Source: Podospora bellae-mahoneyi (taxonomy: Eukaryota > Ascomycota > Sordariomycetes > Sordariales > Podosporaceae). Taken from it: DNA of 64,000 bases. The notes beneath the pieces are model-generated. The model saw nothing but the letters and a program-made list of their open reading frames with translations. It was not told the origin of the DNA and made no database searches. The first letter of the stretch is position 1. Each line of letters begins with the position of its first letter. Below are positions 1 through 10,247 of this stretch, piece by piece. The position numbers and the translations under genes were made by a program. The stretch spans positions 1,116,001 through 1,180,000 of the forward strand of contig NW_026946359.1 in the NCBI RefSeq assembly GCF_035222275.1. The letters are read 5' to 3'.

Positions 1-1056
1 ACAACCGCCAGCCGTTCTGTCTCTTGCGGCTCGTCCGCTACTCATAGCCGTTCCGTTTCTGACGGCTCGTCAGTAGCTCTTGGCCGCTAGAGAAAGCTTT
101 ATGGGGGGCCTTCTGGGATTTGATACAGAATGCGGTCGCACAGCCCTTTGGCTTGCCCTAGCTCATAGAGTTTTCTCAACTGGTAGGAGGAACCAAGATA
201 GATAAGCGTACTGAATATCATATTTTGTGTCAGAACGTGTGTCCCCCAGATTACTTCGGGTACCTATAAGACAGATCAAGACGATTAAAATGGAAGTATT
301 CTGGATATATATCCTCTAACTCTGAGTTATGGTTCGTCATCGAAAGATGACTTTTACATTGAGGATGTTGTAATTGTTGACAATTATTGGCATCTCTGTA
401 CCTCCCTCCAGCTTTGAGAGACATGATTCTTCGACCGCTTATGAGCCCACGCGTTCTTCCTCTGGCCATCCTACCGCCATTGTTGATCAATTGTTTGATT
501 CCGATATTGCAGCCCCTTCTCCCGAGGCTGTCGAGTCTGTGATGAAGTCAATTGAAACCGACGACGATTGCGAGGAGTATTCTGAGCTTCTATCGTTCTT
601 TCCGCTGACCAGGTCCGTTCTTCCCCCTGAATTCATTCCAAGCTTTTATCTTTCTGAATCTTACTAACGGGCTATGGCAGTCACGCTGATCAAACAATCT
701 TGGATCACTGGACGGAATTTATTGTGGGAATAGACCCAATAGAGCTCAAGAACGAAGCGGTTGAGTCGGTAGATCTTGGTGTTCGGACTACTGATCTAAC
801 TTTTGGAAGGAGGGTGTCCAACTGGCTGGAATCAATCGTCGAGGTCGGGGAGAACTGGGAAGATGATACGCCCAGCTCAGTTATTCCATTTTCAAGGAAC
901 GACCAACGCGACACCATTAATAGGGGGAGCGTTCATGATCGGTACCCACGAAGTCCCAGCTTCAGTCCCAAGACGCCGTCAGTTTGGTTTCGTACTAGTA
1001 TCATGTATGTTAGAGTCTGGAGTGTACCAAATAAATGGACAGAAGGGGTCGATTAG
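1..1056 (+). CDS. 3' part of an unknown Ser-rich protein gene entering from the left edge (tentative)
   Basis: No family recognised. Bases 1-90 read as an open Ser/Arg-rich stretch with a short internal repeat (SRSVSCGSS, then SRSVSDGSS) ending at a TAG. From about 412 a second open stretch (FERHDSSTAYEPTRSSS...) runs to 612. It joins 681-1056 across a good intron at 613-680: GTCCGT donor, TTACTAAC branch site, GGCAG acceptor, frame kept. The joined C-terminal part is acidic, holds ILDHWTEFIVGIDPIELKNEAVE and ends at TGA 1054-1056. There is no in-frame ATG ahead of 412. A 5' exon is therefore needed; a 69-411 intron (GTCAGT donor, CTCCAG acceptor) would join the first stretch in frame, but it is long and uncertain. 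The 613-680 intron is the best supported part. Confidence 0.4.
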
Positions 1057-1924
1057 CTCTTTACTTAATATTTTGTGCTGGGAATGCCTGAAGACTAAGA
1101 TTAGTTCTAGCAGGAGCGGAAGAAGATACTCACTTAAGCGTTTCCAGAAACCCACAACAAATATAGAACGGTTTATAGAAAACACTGCTTACATACTTCC
1201 CATCGTTAAATAAAGTTTCCCCCTTAGTTTCCCTTTCTAAACCTACTACTTTTGAGAAAATTTTCCTTGATAATAAACTATAATAGCGCTGATAAAAATC
1301 TCTACGAAGATATGTAGAAGTTTATTGCCCATGAGTATAGCAAATCCCGAAGCCGCCTGAGAATGGTAAGTAGCTCCCGGGATAAGACACTCTCGGTTGT
1401 TTATCTTTCTCATCTTCTTTCTCCTCACTGGAAAACCAGTCCAACTCTCATCTTCCATTATACCAAGACTTTGAAACTTCAACAACATCTCTTTACATAC
1501 CTTCATACTGATTTTCTCCAATGCCACTGCTCCCAGCCGCTGGTCCTATTCCTGCCCGGCTCTCATCCAACATGGGCCAGAAAACTAACACCACGCTTGC
1601 TGACCCAGATATGCCTCTTCCGTCCACAGCTGTGACTTGAAAATGAAAGACTCACCACCCTAGATGAGGAAGGGGGAAACTGAAGCGGGGAGTGTCAAAT
1701 GAAAATGTACAAATTAGTACTTCTTCAGCCACATCTTCTTGCAATGTAATCATTTTTGTTGTTTTCAAAGTTGCTCCCGGCGTTCTGGTGGACCACTGCT
1801 TTTGCGTCAGCTGATCTCTTCTGTCCACCACTTTTGGCGAAAAGCTCTCCCGAACTTTTTTCTACTGTCCATCCCAGATTGCCTCCATCGATAACCTTCA
1901 TCGGCCACCCTCATCCCACAAACC
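1057..1924. other. intergenic, no gene seen
   Basis: AT-richer stretch with only short open frames that lack coding character. It holds the 3' flank of the first gene and the putative promoter of the gene starting at 1925. Confidence 0.5.
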
Positions 1925-2759
1925 ATGAATACTAACCCTCAACGGGTTGGTGGCTGGCCGGCAACCGCACCGCAGGCAGAGCCTGTCGCGCCCAAGCCCA
2001 GGAAAATCAGTACGATGTTATGGTGCCATTCTCGCCACTTCGCAGGTTCCTTCCTTTCCTACTAACGACTTTGCTTCTCACGTCTCAAATGAGGCCACTC
2101 AGAAGCAGTGATAGTAGCGATCGGGATGTTGTGGATGAGTGGCTTGATGATGAAGTCAGTATCACTCTTGATGATAGCGAGATGTGGGACGAGAGCACAA
2201 CTGTGGATAATTCCGTCTCACCCAGCTCGTCACCTGTAACGGACTATTTCGAAAGCGAGAAGGATTTCGAAAGTGAGGAGGAGTTTGGTGATGATGAGGA
2301 GTATGAGTATGTCGAGAATCTCGAGAATGACGACACCAGAGACCCTCATTCAGCCCGGGGTCGTCGTTCGGTCACACCTGAATACCGTCCGGCAACGCCC
2401 GATTATGGCCAGGCCACTCCCGACAATCTGGTGGTTGTTGAACCGCTTCCGTTTAGGCCTGGTCATCGTCGCCTTTGACGTTCCTGGGACAGGAGGGGCG
2501 AATAGATTCGGAGGAGGGGGTGCAGAGAGGTGCTCGCACGCGCTGTTCTAGCCGAGCTGCCAGAGTGGTTTCTTGGGATGTTCAACGGGAAAAAAAGAAA
2601 AAAAAACCCCGATGGGGATGCCGACGTACCTTTGCCTCCCGAGGCAGAAAGCCGCTCTTCCTTGATGAAAAACAACACAAGTCTCGGGTCAAATTCGGTG
2701 GAGATAGGCGCATCGTCGATGCTGTTTTGAACCTTACCATGGCCTCTGATAGGCATTAA
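1925..2759 (+). CDS. hypothetical acidic protein, three-exon model
   Basis: No family recognised. My model uses exons 1925-2016, 2094-2461 and 2506-2759, giving 237 residues in one frame. Intron 1 has a textbook branch site (CCTACTAACG, about 20 nt before the acceptor ATGAG) but a weak GTTATG donor. Intron 2 is only 44 nt with a weak GTCATC donor and is the least certain part; without it the protein ends at TGA 2476-2478. The middle of the protein is very acidic (DVVDEWLDDE, ESEKDFESEEEFGDDEEYEYVENLE) and is followed by three imperfect TPxYxxA repeats (TPEYRPA, TPDYGQA, TPDNLVV). The last exon is basic, with a run of lysines (REKKKKKP) that could act as a nuclear localisation signal. Confidence 0.4.
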
Positions 2760-3030
2760 TGTTCAGCCTCAACACGTAATCTGCAGCCCTTTCAACGGCG
2801 CTCGAAAGAGTCAACGGCTTTTGCCAGACGAAACAGACCTCGAACTCCAGACAAAGCCACAAGAAACTCTTCGTCCTCAACGCCCGGTTTCCCACCACCA
2901 CCGCCAATCGAGAGGTACCCGTGTCCAAAGCCCCAAAGCCAGAAGCCCAGAGATGAACACAGTGAAACCTAGATTTTTCGTTGGTCAATTTCCTCCCATG
3001 AAAAGATAGTACAACCGCTCAACCACAAGC

Positions 3031-3621
3031 ATGCCCGTACACCAACCCCCCAACCTAGCCGCCCTCGCAGACGCAACCTCAACCGCCCTCCACACGCGCC
3101 GACGAACCCCTCCGTACCAAATTTTCAAGTTCGACATCCCCAATTACAAACCACCATCCTCTCCCGCCGCTGTCCTCCCACCAGCAATCCAAAAACTGGT
3201 TTCCCACCCCAAGAAACCACCATTCAACTACCCCCCCAGAAACCCAACCCAACCCACTCATCCCCAGCCTCCCAACCCCTCCTCATTCCCTTTCGGCTCG
3301 ACACCCCATGAGATTGACACCTTCTTCCTCTCTCCCAGCCCCGGGCAAGACCCCCAAGAGGAATACGTCCTTAGCCCACCACCACAAGGGAAACCACCCA
3401 GGCCCGACGCCGCAAAAGTCAAGATGGGGAAAATGAAATGGTTGGCTGGGTACGCCGTCACCTCTCCCTGTGAGCTTCCCGGTCCGGTCAAGCAGACAGT
3501 CGTGGAGGAGGAGAGTGGTGAGGTGGTAGGGACGAGGTGGGTTGGGGTGAAGGTTGAGAAGGAGATGGTGGACTTGTATGTAACAGAGTGGGAAGACTTT
3601 GACTCTGATTTTGAGGGGTAG
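3031..3621 (+). CDS. hypothetical Pro-rich protein; frame stays open beyond its TAG
   Basis: A 196-residue single-exon frame starting MPVHQPPNLAALADATSTALH. The N-terminal two thirds are proline rich and low complexity (NYPPRNPTQPTHPQPPNPSS). The C-terminal third looks folded and more conserved in character: KMKWLAGYAVTSPCELPGPVKQTVVEEESGE..., then WVGVKVEKEMVDLYVTEWEDFDSDFEG. The stop is TAG at 3619-3621. The same frame then stays open for 91 further codons to TGA 3895-3897, encoding a basic tail that includes VRQRERRKKMMGTIKRFGRSL. I see no intron that removes the TAG in frame. The real gene may be longer; see findings. Function unknown. Confidence 0.6.
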   Translation: MPVHQPPNLAALADATSTALHTRRRTPPYQIFKFDIPNYKPPSSPAAVLPPAIQKLVSHPKKPPFNYPPRNPTQPTHPQPPNPSSFPFGSTPHEIDTFFLSPSPGQDPQEEYVLSPPPQGKPPRPDAAKVKMGKMKWLAGYAVTSPCELPGPVKQTVVEEESGEVVGTRWVGVKVEKEMVDLYVTEWEDFDSDFEG

Positions 3622-3897
3622 AGCGAGAGGGAGGGGGGTGTCACTCCAAAGGGGAAGGGGAAAGGGGTGGGGGGTGACGAGGTTGGATCAGAGGCTGAGG
3701 GGATTGTGAGACAGAGGGAAAGGAGAAAAAAGATGATGGGGACGATCAAGAGGTTTGGGAGGAGTTTGGCTGGTAAGAGGAAGCCAAGGGCGGGGGAGGG
3801 GAGGGAGCAGACTCGTGTACGTGGCGGGAAAATAGATAGGGACCGGACTCCTGGGCCCCATGGGGCAAGAGGATACAAAGGGAGAGGTACCCGGTGA

Positions 3898-4564
3898 TTT
3901 TGGGCGTCCCAGAGGCACATGATACCCACCGATTTGGGCGTTAAAAGCCTGGAAGGCACGGGTTGGCTTGGTTGGAAGCGTTTGGGGAACCAGTGTTTCA
4001 AGACTTTATGATGGTAACGATGGATGATATTCATGGACTTTGGTGTGATTTTGATATGTAGAGGAATACAGCAATACATGTTGATGTCTGACCTTGATAT
4101 CAAGACTTGATACTTGACAACCCGGTATTCCGGAATCATAAGGTGTCCGCGGTTGAATAACATCATTCCAGAGTGGCAGAATATATCAAAACGGCGTCAA
4201 CCTTGATGAGGCTGAATGTCTCTGCGGGAAAAACACAGGCTGGCAACGGCCGTCGAGGACCCCCCCAGCAGCCGCTAACACACCCCTGCCAGCAGTTCTT
4301 TGCGGGGTACAGCTCCCCCGGGCCCCGTGGCTCCCCACTTGGAGGAACCTCGGCTGGCGGTATCGGCCCCCGCAAGACGTTGTCGCCAGCGCAAATCCGT
4401 CGGTTGCCATGAGACCCGGACCTTGGCGTCGCCATAAATGGTATATCAGGGCCGAGTCCCATCTGGTCTGATCTGATAAGTTTCTGATCGTCAATTGACT
4501 GACTCTGTATCTTTGCTCTTTACTTTGTTTCTGTTCAACATATACCCTCCATATAATATCCAAA
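3898..4564. other. intergenic and promoter of the MaoC gene
   Basis: No gene seen. A GC-rich block around 4230-4400 is followed by an AT-rich, pyrimidine-bearing leader directly upstream of the ATG at 4565. Confidence 0.5.
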
Positions 4565-5601
4565 ATGTCTGGCCCTGGTGTTGGTTTCGAGTATCCCTCT
4601 CGCGAGGTGAGCTGGCTCAAGCGTGATGCTCTCCTCTTTGCCAACTCGATTGGCTGCACCTCGGAGGAGCTTCACTTCCTCTACGTATGCATACTCACCC
4701 TCATATGGCCATTGAACCGCTACTAACAGCACATAGGAGCTCGACCCCAACTTCGCTGTTTTCCCCACCTACCCTGTCATTCTCAGTACGTTTGAGCTGC
4801 CATCAACAGCCTCGTGATGCATGGAAACTAACAAACAGCAAAACAGTGTTCAAGGAGACGCACCCCGAAGTAGTCGACTTCTACGCCGCCCAAAAGTCCG
4901 TCACCATCCCCGGCGTCCCCGCCTTCGACCCCACCCGCGTCGTCGACGGCCAGCGCCTCCTCGAGTTCCTCAAGCCCCTCCCTACCTCCTCCGCCGGCCG
5001 GAAATTCGAGGTCCGCACCAAGGTCCTCGGTGTCTACGACAAGGGCAAGCCCGGAACCGTCGTCGAGACCCAGACCGACCTCGTCGACGCCGAGAAGAAC
5101 GAGTCTTACGCTCGCGTTACCACCTCTTCCTTCTATGTTGGCCAGGGCAACTGGGGCGGTCCCAAGGGCCCTGCCACCGTCAACTTCCCCCCTCCCGAGG
5201 GCAAGAAGCCCGACCTGGTGCTTGAGAACCAGACCACCAACGAAACCCCGTTGCTGTACAGACTCAATGGCGACTACAATCCCCTCCATGCCCACCCGGA
5301 GCCTGGTGCCAAGATGGGCTTCGGTGGTGTGATCATCCACGGCTTGTACTCGTGGAACTGGGCGTGCCATGGCTTGCTGCAGCACCTCGGTGGCAGCAAC
5401 CCTGCCAACTTCAAGGAGTACCAGGCTAGATTTGCATCCCCGGTTAGACCCGGTGACAAGCTCATTTTGGAGGCGTGGAAGACTGGCGAGTTCAAGGGCG
5501 AGTGGGAGGAGATCAGGTTCTTGGTGAAGAACAGCCACGGCAAGGTTGTGCTGAGCAACGGCCGGGCGCTCATCAAGACTGGCGCCAAGGGCAAGTTGTA
5601 A
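4565..5601 (+). CDS. MaoC-like (hotdog) dehydratase, hydratase-2 type
   Basis: Exons 4565-4684, 4737-4785 and 4847-5601 give 307 residues. Intron 1 has GTATGC, TACTAACAG and CATAG; intron 2 has GTACGT, AACTAACAA and AACAG. The C-terminal half carries the R-specific enoyl-CoA hydratase 2 signature RLNGDYNPLHAHPE (Asp and His are the catalytic pair) and GGVIIHGLYSWNWA. The N-terminal half (FPTYPVILMFKETHPEVVDFY...) matches the first, degenerate hotdog of the double-hotdog MFE-2/Fox2 hydratase unit. The family hydrates or dehydrates acyl-CoA thioesters in beta-oxidation and related pathways. The protein ends in AKGKL, a non-canonical but PTS1-like C-terminus, so a peroxisomal site is plausible though not proven. 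The exact substrate is not predictable from sequence. Confidence 0.93.
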
Positions 5602-5851
5602 AGTTATGATGCTGTGTATAATTTTGGATAAAAAGCGTAATGAGATATGTTGGACAACCAAAACTTGCTATGATGATGATGCTTGTCTCGTGTGAGGTGC
5701 CCAGAGATGATGCTCTGGCAGCTCAACTTGCATGTTGCTGCCTGACTGTCCTTTCCAGTTTCAATTGAATCCACTCACCAAATTCACTCCATTTTCACAA
5801 CAAATCAAAGACCAGTCCCGCGGAAAAAGCAGCTCAAGCCGATAAAAAAAA

Positions 5852-7722
5852 ATGACGGATGCGACAATTGGCCAGCGCAGGTCTTACGATGGCGCTCTTT
5901 GCACTGTGAGATATATCGGTGAAGTGGCCGGCACGACAGGATCATGGCTGGGTGTTGAGTGGGACGACCCATCGCGGGGCAAGCATGATGGTCAGCACAA
6001 GGGCGTCCGCTACTTTACATGTGAGTCTCTGAACTGATTTCGTCCATCATGGCGACGCGAGGCACGATTGACTGACATTCTTGATCAGGCAAAAGTCAAG
6101 CTCTCACATCGGCCTCTTTTGTCCGCCCGACCAGACCGGTGGACCCACCTCGGACCTTCCTCTCTGCGCTGCAATACAAATATGCACCCCCTGAGGAACA
6201 GCAGAAGCCTGGGCAAGCTGCTCCGAGGCCGATTGTTTTCTCAGGGAAGGTAGCGGAAGAGGTTGGGTTTGAGAAAATCAGGAGACAGCAGGCTCAGTTG
6301 GGAGAGCTGCTGTATGTCATCTTGGACAGCACCAAGGTTGCAACAGCATACTCGGACGATGAGAAAGCAAAGGGACAGCAGATTGGGGAGGTTTGCCCCA
6401 AAATCAGAGAGCTGGATCTGAGTCGGAATTTGCTGGAACACTTTGATCCTGTGGTGGACATCTGCGCTGAGCTGCTTCTACTGAGGAGCCTCAAGGTCAA
6501 CTGGAACCGCTTCCGCAACGTGCTTGAAGACAAGAAACTCGAAACAGCAGGCGATGCCTTTGAAGGCGTGAAGGAGCTGGCTCTCGAAGACACGTTACTC
6601 ACCTGGCACGAAATATGCCACATCGCCGCTCGATTCCCAACGCTGAGCACCCTACACGCCGGCTCAAACCAGCTATCCTCTCTCTCACCCCTCCCGCCAT
6701 CAGCTCCCTTTACCTCCAACCTCGTCACCCTCGATCTCGAATTCAACCATTTCACCTCCCTATCCGATCTTGCTCCCTTGTCATCACTCACCTCCCTCAA
6801 AAGCCTCATCCTCAAAAAGAACAAAATCACCACCCTCACCACCCCCACTGCCCCTCTCCCAGCCTTCTCCCCCACCCTCAACTACGTCGACCTCTCCTAT
6901 AACCTCATCTCCACCTGGTCCACCGTCGACTCCCTCCCTTCCTCCTTCCCCGGCCTCACCTCTCTGAGATTCACCCACAACCCCCTCTACGACAACCCCG
7001 ACCTCGACACCCCAGGCTCTCTTCCTCCACACCCCCAGCAAACAGCCACCACCAGCACCTCAACCAGCGCCGCCAGCACCCTAGGCAAAACAGAAGAAGC
7101 CTACATGCTCCTCGTCGCCCGCCTCCCCCCAACCCTCAAAACACTCAACTTCTCCACCATCACCACGGCCGACCGCTCCGACGCGGAAATGTTTTACCTC
7201 TCCCGCATCACCAAACAGCTGTCCTCCGTCCCGGAAACGGAAGAGCATTTAATACTGGAGAAACACCCCAAGTGGAAGTACTTGTGTGATAGTTACGGTG
7301 AACCGACAATCACTCGTCGGCAGGAGGTGAACCCAAACTTTTTGGAGGCCAGGTTGATAGATGTCAAGTTTTGGGCGGTGTTTGATGGGGAGGAGACAGC
7401 AGCGAAGAGTGTGAGGGTGCCGAGGGCGTTTGATATTTATGCTGTCAAAGGGATTGTGGGGAGGTTGTTTGGGCTGAGGGCCTGGGAGGTGAGGTTGGTG
7501 TGGGAGACAGGGGAGTGGGATCCTGTTGGAGGGTTTGAGGTTGAGGGTGGGGATGGGGAGGAGAGTGATGATGGGGGGGAAGAGGAGACCAAGGAGGGGG
7601 GGGGGGAAGAGAACAGAAAGGGACGGTGGGTGAAGAGGGAGGTTGAGTTGAAGGATGGGCCTAGACAGTTTGGGTATTGCGTTGATGGGACGGAGGTTAC
7701 TGTGAGGGTTGAGAAGAGGTGA
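5852..7722 (+). CDS. tubulin-folding cofactor E (TBCE/Pac2-like)
   Basis: Exons 5852-6020 and 6089-7722 give 600 residues. The 68-nt intron has GTGAGT, GACTGACA and ATCAG. An N-terminal CAP-Gly domain (about residues 5-60) reads GALCTVRYIGEVAGTTGSWLGVEWDD followed by GKHDGQHKGVRYF, the GKHDG form typical of TBCE. A leucine-rich-repeat block follows (IRELDLSRNLLEHFD, VTLDLEFNHFTSLSDL, LKSLILKKNKITTL, LNYVDLSYNLISTW, LTSLRFTHNPLYDNP). The C-terminus has a ubiquitin-like region interrupted by an acidic Gly/Glu-rich insert (GDGEESDDGGEEETKEGGGEE). TBCE works with cofactors A-D to release the alpha/beta-tubulin dimer. Domain order and length match the family. The 3' part of the coding strand becomes strongly purine rich. 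Confidence 0.95.
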
Positions 7723-7933
7723 TGAGATTTGTTTGGCGGTTGTTGCCTGGAGCTGGGGTGGGAAACTGCAGCTTGTTTTACGGGATACTACAGGTTTCGT
7801 TTGTTGCAGTCACGATACTGACGGCGGTATTTTTTAGTTATAAAACTCGGTTTCTTGCCTTTTCTATTCCAGACTCTCTTCATCTCTTCTTCCTCAAGTG
7901 CTGGCTGCCTGTTATAATCATCAGTGCACTGCC

Positions 7934-9598
7934 ATGGCTCCCCGTCCCTTTTGCTACATCGTCAGACCTGACACCCAACGCAGGACCAAGACTGGCCAGA
8001 TTCAGGCTGTTCGTGGGGCCAATGTCCCGCTCATCGCTGTTGACGAACTACCCGACTGGATTGAAATCTATGGGGTGCCCCGTGATATCCCCAGCGAGCA
8101 GACGATTGGGCTTCAGAACCTGGGGCTAATGTCCAAGAACTCGGAGCCCTATCTGGTGCAGCTTCACCAGAAAGTCTTTGCCGCCCGCCGTGAGCAATAC
8201 CAGGGAGACGATTCAAGAGGTCAGGCTACCGCGGTGCCTTCAAGCAGTCCTGCTGTTCCTTCAAGCCGTCCCGCCGTTCCTTCAAGCCGTCCTGCTGCTC
8301 CTTCAAGCCGTCCTACTGCGTCTCCTACAAGACATCAGGCGACACTTCCGCCCCAAGCTCAACCCCAGGTTCCAGTCGCCAACACAGCACCTGCTACCAA
8401 CTCGCCACGGCAACCACCTCAGGCCATGTCCACAGCTATTCCTCAGACACAGGCTGCCCCAGCTGCTCAACCGGTACAGACCTCTATTCCCGCCCACGCA
8501 TCTGTCAGTCAAGCGCCACCACCGACATCTACTGTCCCGGCGGGACTCCTGACCTCGCGACACGCGCCCAACCCCCCGACAGCTACACCGGCACAGTCAG
8601 CACCGCAACCTACTACCGTTCAATTCCCCGCTACTCCCTGTCCCCCTCCACCTCCCCCAGAAACCCCATCATCAGCCCCAGCGCCTGCCCCTCCACCAGC
8701 AGCCTCCCAGCCCGGAGCCCCTGCTCAGCAAACTGTCTCTATCACCACCACCACCGCCACCACCACTCAACCCCAACCCCCGTTCCAACCCGCTCCCCCA
8801 GGAACATCAACCTCCTCCCCCATCACCATCACCCCAGCACCCCAAGAACCCTGCCTCCACTACCTAAAATGGGGCAAATGCAAGTTCCAACCCCACTGTA
8901 AACATTCTCACCTCATCACCCCCGCCTCCCTTGTCTTAGCCGGCTTCCCCTCCGGTTCTTTTCCTCCTTGGATCAAAAAACGAGTCTCCCGACTAAACAA
9001 CAACAACCCCAACCCCCCCTCTCAACCCTCCCGCCCCCCTTACTACCCCCAGCGTCACCACCCCTATTCCTCCTCCTCCTCCTCCTCCTCCTCCTCCACC
9101 ACTACCACCACCTCATCCGACACCCACTCCCTCACCTCCTTCTCCTCTTCCTCCAGCCCCCGGGTGAGGGTGGCCAAAAGAGGAACGGCAACCAAAAAAG
9201 TGAAAAAGCAGGAGAGACTGCTGCAGGAGATGCAACTCCGGCTTGAGAATCTAACTCTCAAGCAAAAGGAACGGGAGCTCAAAGTTGCGTTGATGAGGCA
9301 GCAGCAGCAATTGGGGTTGGGGTTGTTAGGGGGGAGTGGGGGTGGGTATACAATCAACTCTCTAGGGGGGGTCGTCACCGCGACGACAACAAACAGTAAA
9401 AAGAGGCTGAGGTTGCCCAGACGGGGGAACACGCCTCTTGATCGGCAGAGGAAGCGGGTTAGAGAGGAAACACCGGAACGGGGGAAGGTCGGGGTTGTTG
9501 TTGTGATGGAAGAGGGAAAGGGGAAGGAGGTTGTTGAGGAGGTCAGGAAGGAGGAAAGTACGGAAACCGAAAAGGGGGTGGTGCTGGTTGAGATTTAG
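7934..9598 (+). CDS. CCCH zinc-finger protein with Pro/Ser/Thr-rich linker
   Basis: Single exon, 554 residues from the ATG at 7934 (GCC ATG G context; the frame is open upstream but without an ATG). The N-terminus (residues 1-85; APRPFCYIVRPDT, LIAVDELPDWIEIYGVPRDIPSEQT) looks like a conserved fungal domain of unknown function. Next comes a long Pro/Ala/Ser/Thr/Gln linker with a short tandem repeat (PSSRPAV/PSSRPAA units at 8233-8313). A single CCCH finger follows, C-x8-C-x5-C-x3-H (CLHYLKWGKCKFQPHCKHSH, about residues 306-325), a type that usually binds RNA. The C-terminal part has a predicted coiled coil (KKQERLLQEMQLRLENLTLKQKERELKVALMRQQQQ) and a basic tail. Role unknown; RNA binding is inferred from the finger. 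Confidence 0.85.
   Translation: MAPRPFCYIVRPDTQRRTKTGQIQAVRGANVPLIAVDELPDWIEIYGVPRDIPSEQTIGLQNLGLMSKNSEPYLVQLHQKVFAARREQYQGDDSRGQATAVPSSSPAVPSSRPAVPSSRPAAPSSRPTASPTRHQATLPPQAQPQVPVANTAPATNSPRQPPQAMSTAIPQTQAAPAAQPVQTSIPAHASVSQAPPPTSTVPAGLLTSRHAPNPPTATPAQSAPQPTTVQFPATPCPPPPPPETPSSAPAPAPPPAASQPGAPAQQTVSITTTTATTTQPQPPFQPAPPGTSTSSPITITPAPQEPCLHYLKWGKCKFQPHCKHSHLITPASLVLAGFPSGSFPPWIKKRVSRLNNNNPNPPSQPSRPPYYPQRHHPYSSSSSSSSSSTTTTTSSDTHSLTSFSSSSSPRVRVAKRGTATKKVKKQERLLQEMQLRLENLTLKQKERELKVALMRQQQQLGLGLLGGSGGGYTINSLGGVVTATTTNSKKRLRLPRRGNTPLDRQRKRVREETPERGKVGVVVVMEEGKGKEVVEEVRKEESTETEKGVVLVEI
9068..9100 (+). repeat. (TCC)n trinucleotide microsatellite inside the CCCH gene
   Basis: A run of about eleven TCC units encodes a polyserine tract directly after the zinc finger region. 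It is likely length-polymorphic. Confidence 0.8.
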
Positions 9599-10247
9599 TT
9601 GTTTGACGAGATGGGTGGTCACAGGAATGAGCATGAGGAGAGGCGAAAAATGGCATCATATTGTATTTCTTGTTGGCTACTGAGTTGAATCTAAATACGG
9701 TAGAGCTATCAATCTCAGTTAGCCATTGCCCTCGCCCAATGAACAGAAAGTAAGTGACAAAGTCGAGAAAAGAGGCATGTCAGGAATAAGTGTAATGTGA
9801 GATAGTCCACACCGATGTCCCGAGGGAAATCTTGAGAATTGCAGAATTCTTGGAAGAATCATTCATCATGTTGCCTGGAGATAGCGACGAAAAGGGAGAA
9901 TAACTTACATCTTTATTCTTGGTTGTGCCGCCGCATCAATTCCATGTTTCCAATTGGTCATGTCAAGTTGAAAAAAGAATGGCAAAAATCGAAGGCTTAA
10001 AAATTTCATAGTGGGCGGGGAGAAATTGCTGCTCAGGATTACGTAAGCGCCCTACCACACACCTTGACCAGGGTTAGGATCACGACAGTGCCCCTATTTC
10101 TGCTATACGTGTATGCTCAGTTCACATGCATGTGTGCAATCTTTATCACAGAACCATACTTCACCACAAACCCATATTCTCTCATTCACCCCATACAGAT
10201 AAGATACTACCACATACCCCATCCCTCATTAATAAGTGATACTAACC
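9599..10247. other. intergenic between convergent genes
   Basis: No gene seen. AT-rich 3' flanks of the CCCH gene and, on the other strand, of the dynein gene. Confidence 0.6.

Noticed and set aside
3258-4166. 302-codon open frame on the minus strand
   Set aside because: It overlaps the Pro-rich gene and is Pro/Ser rich because it reads the complement of a purine-rich strand; no conserved motif.
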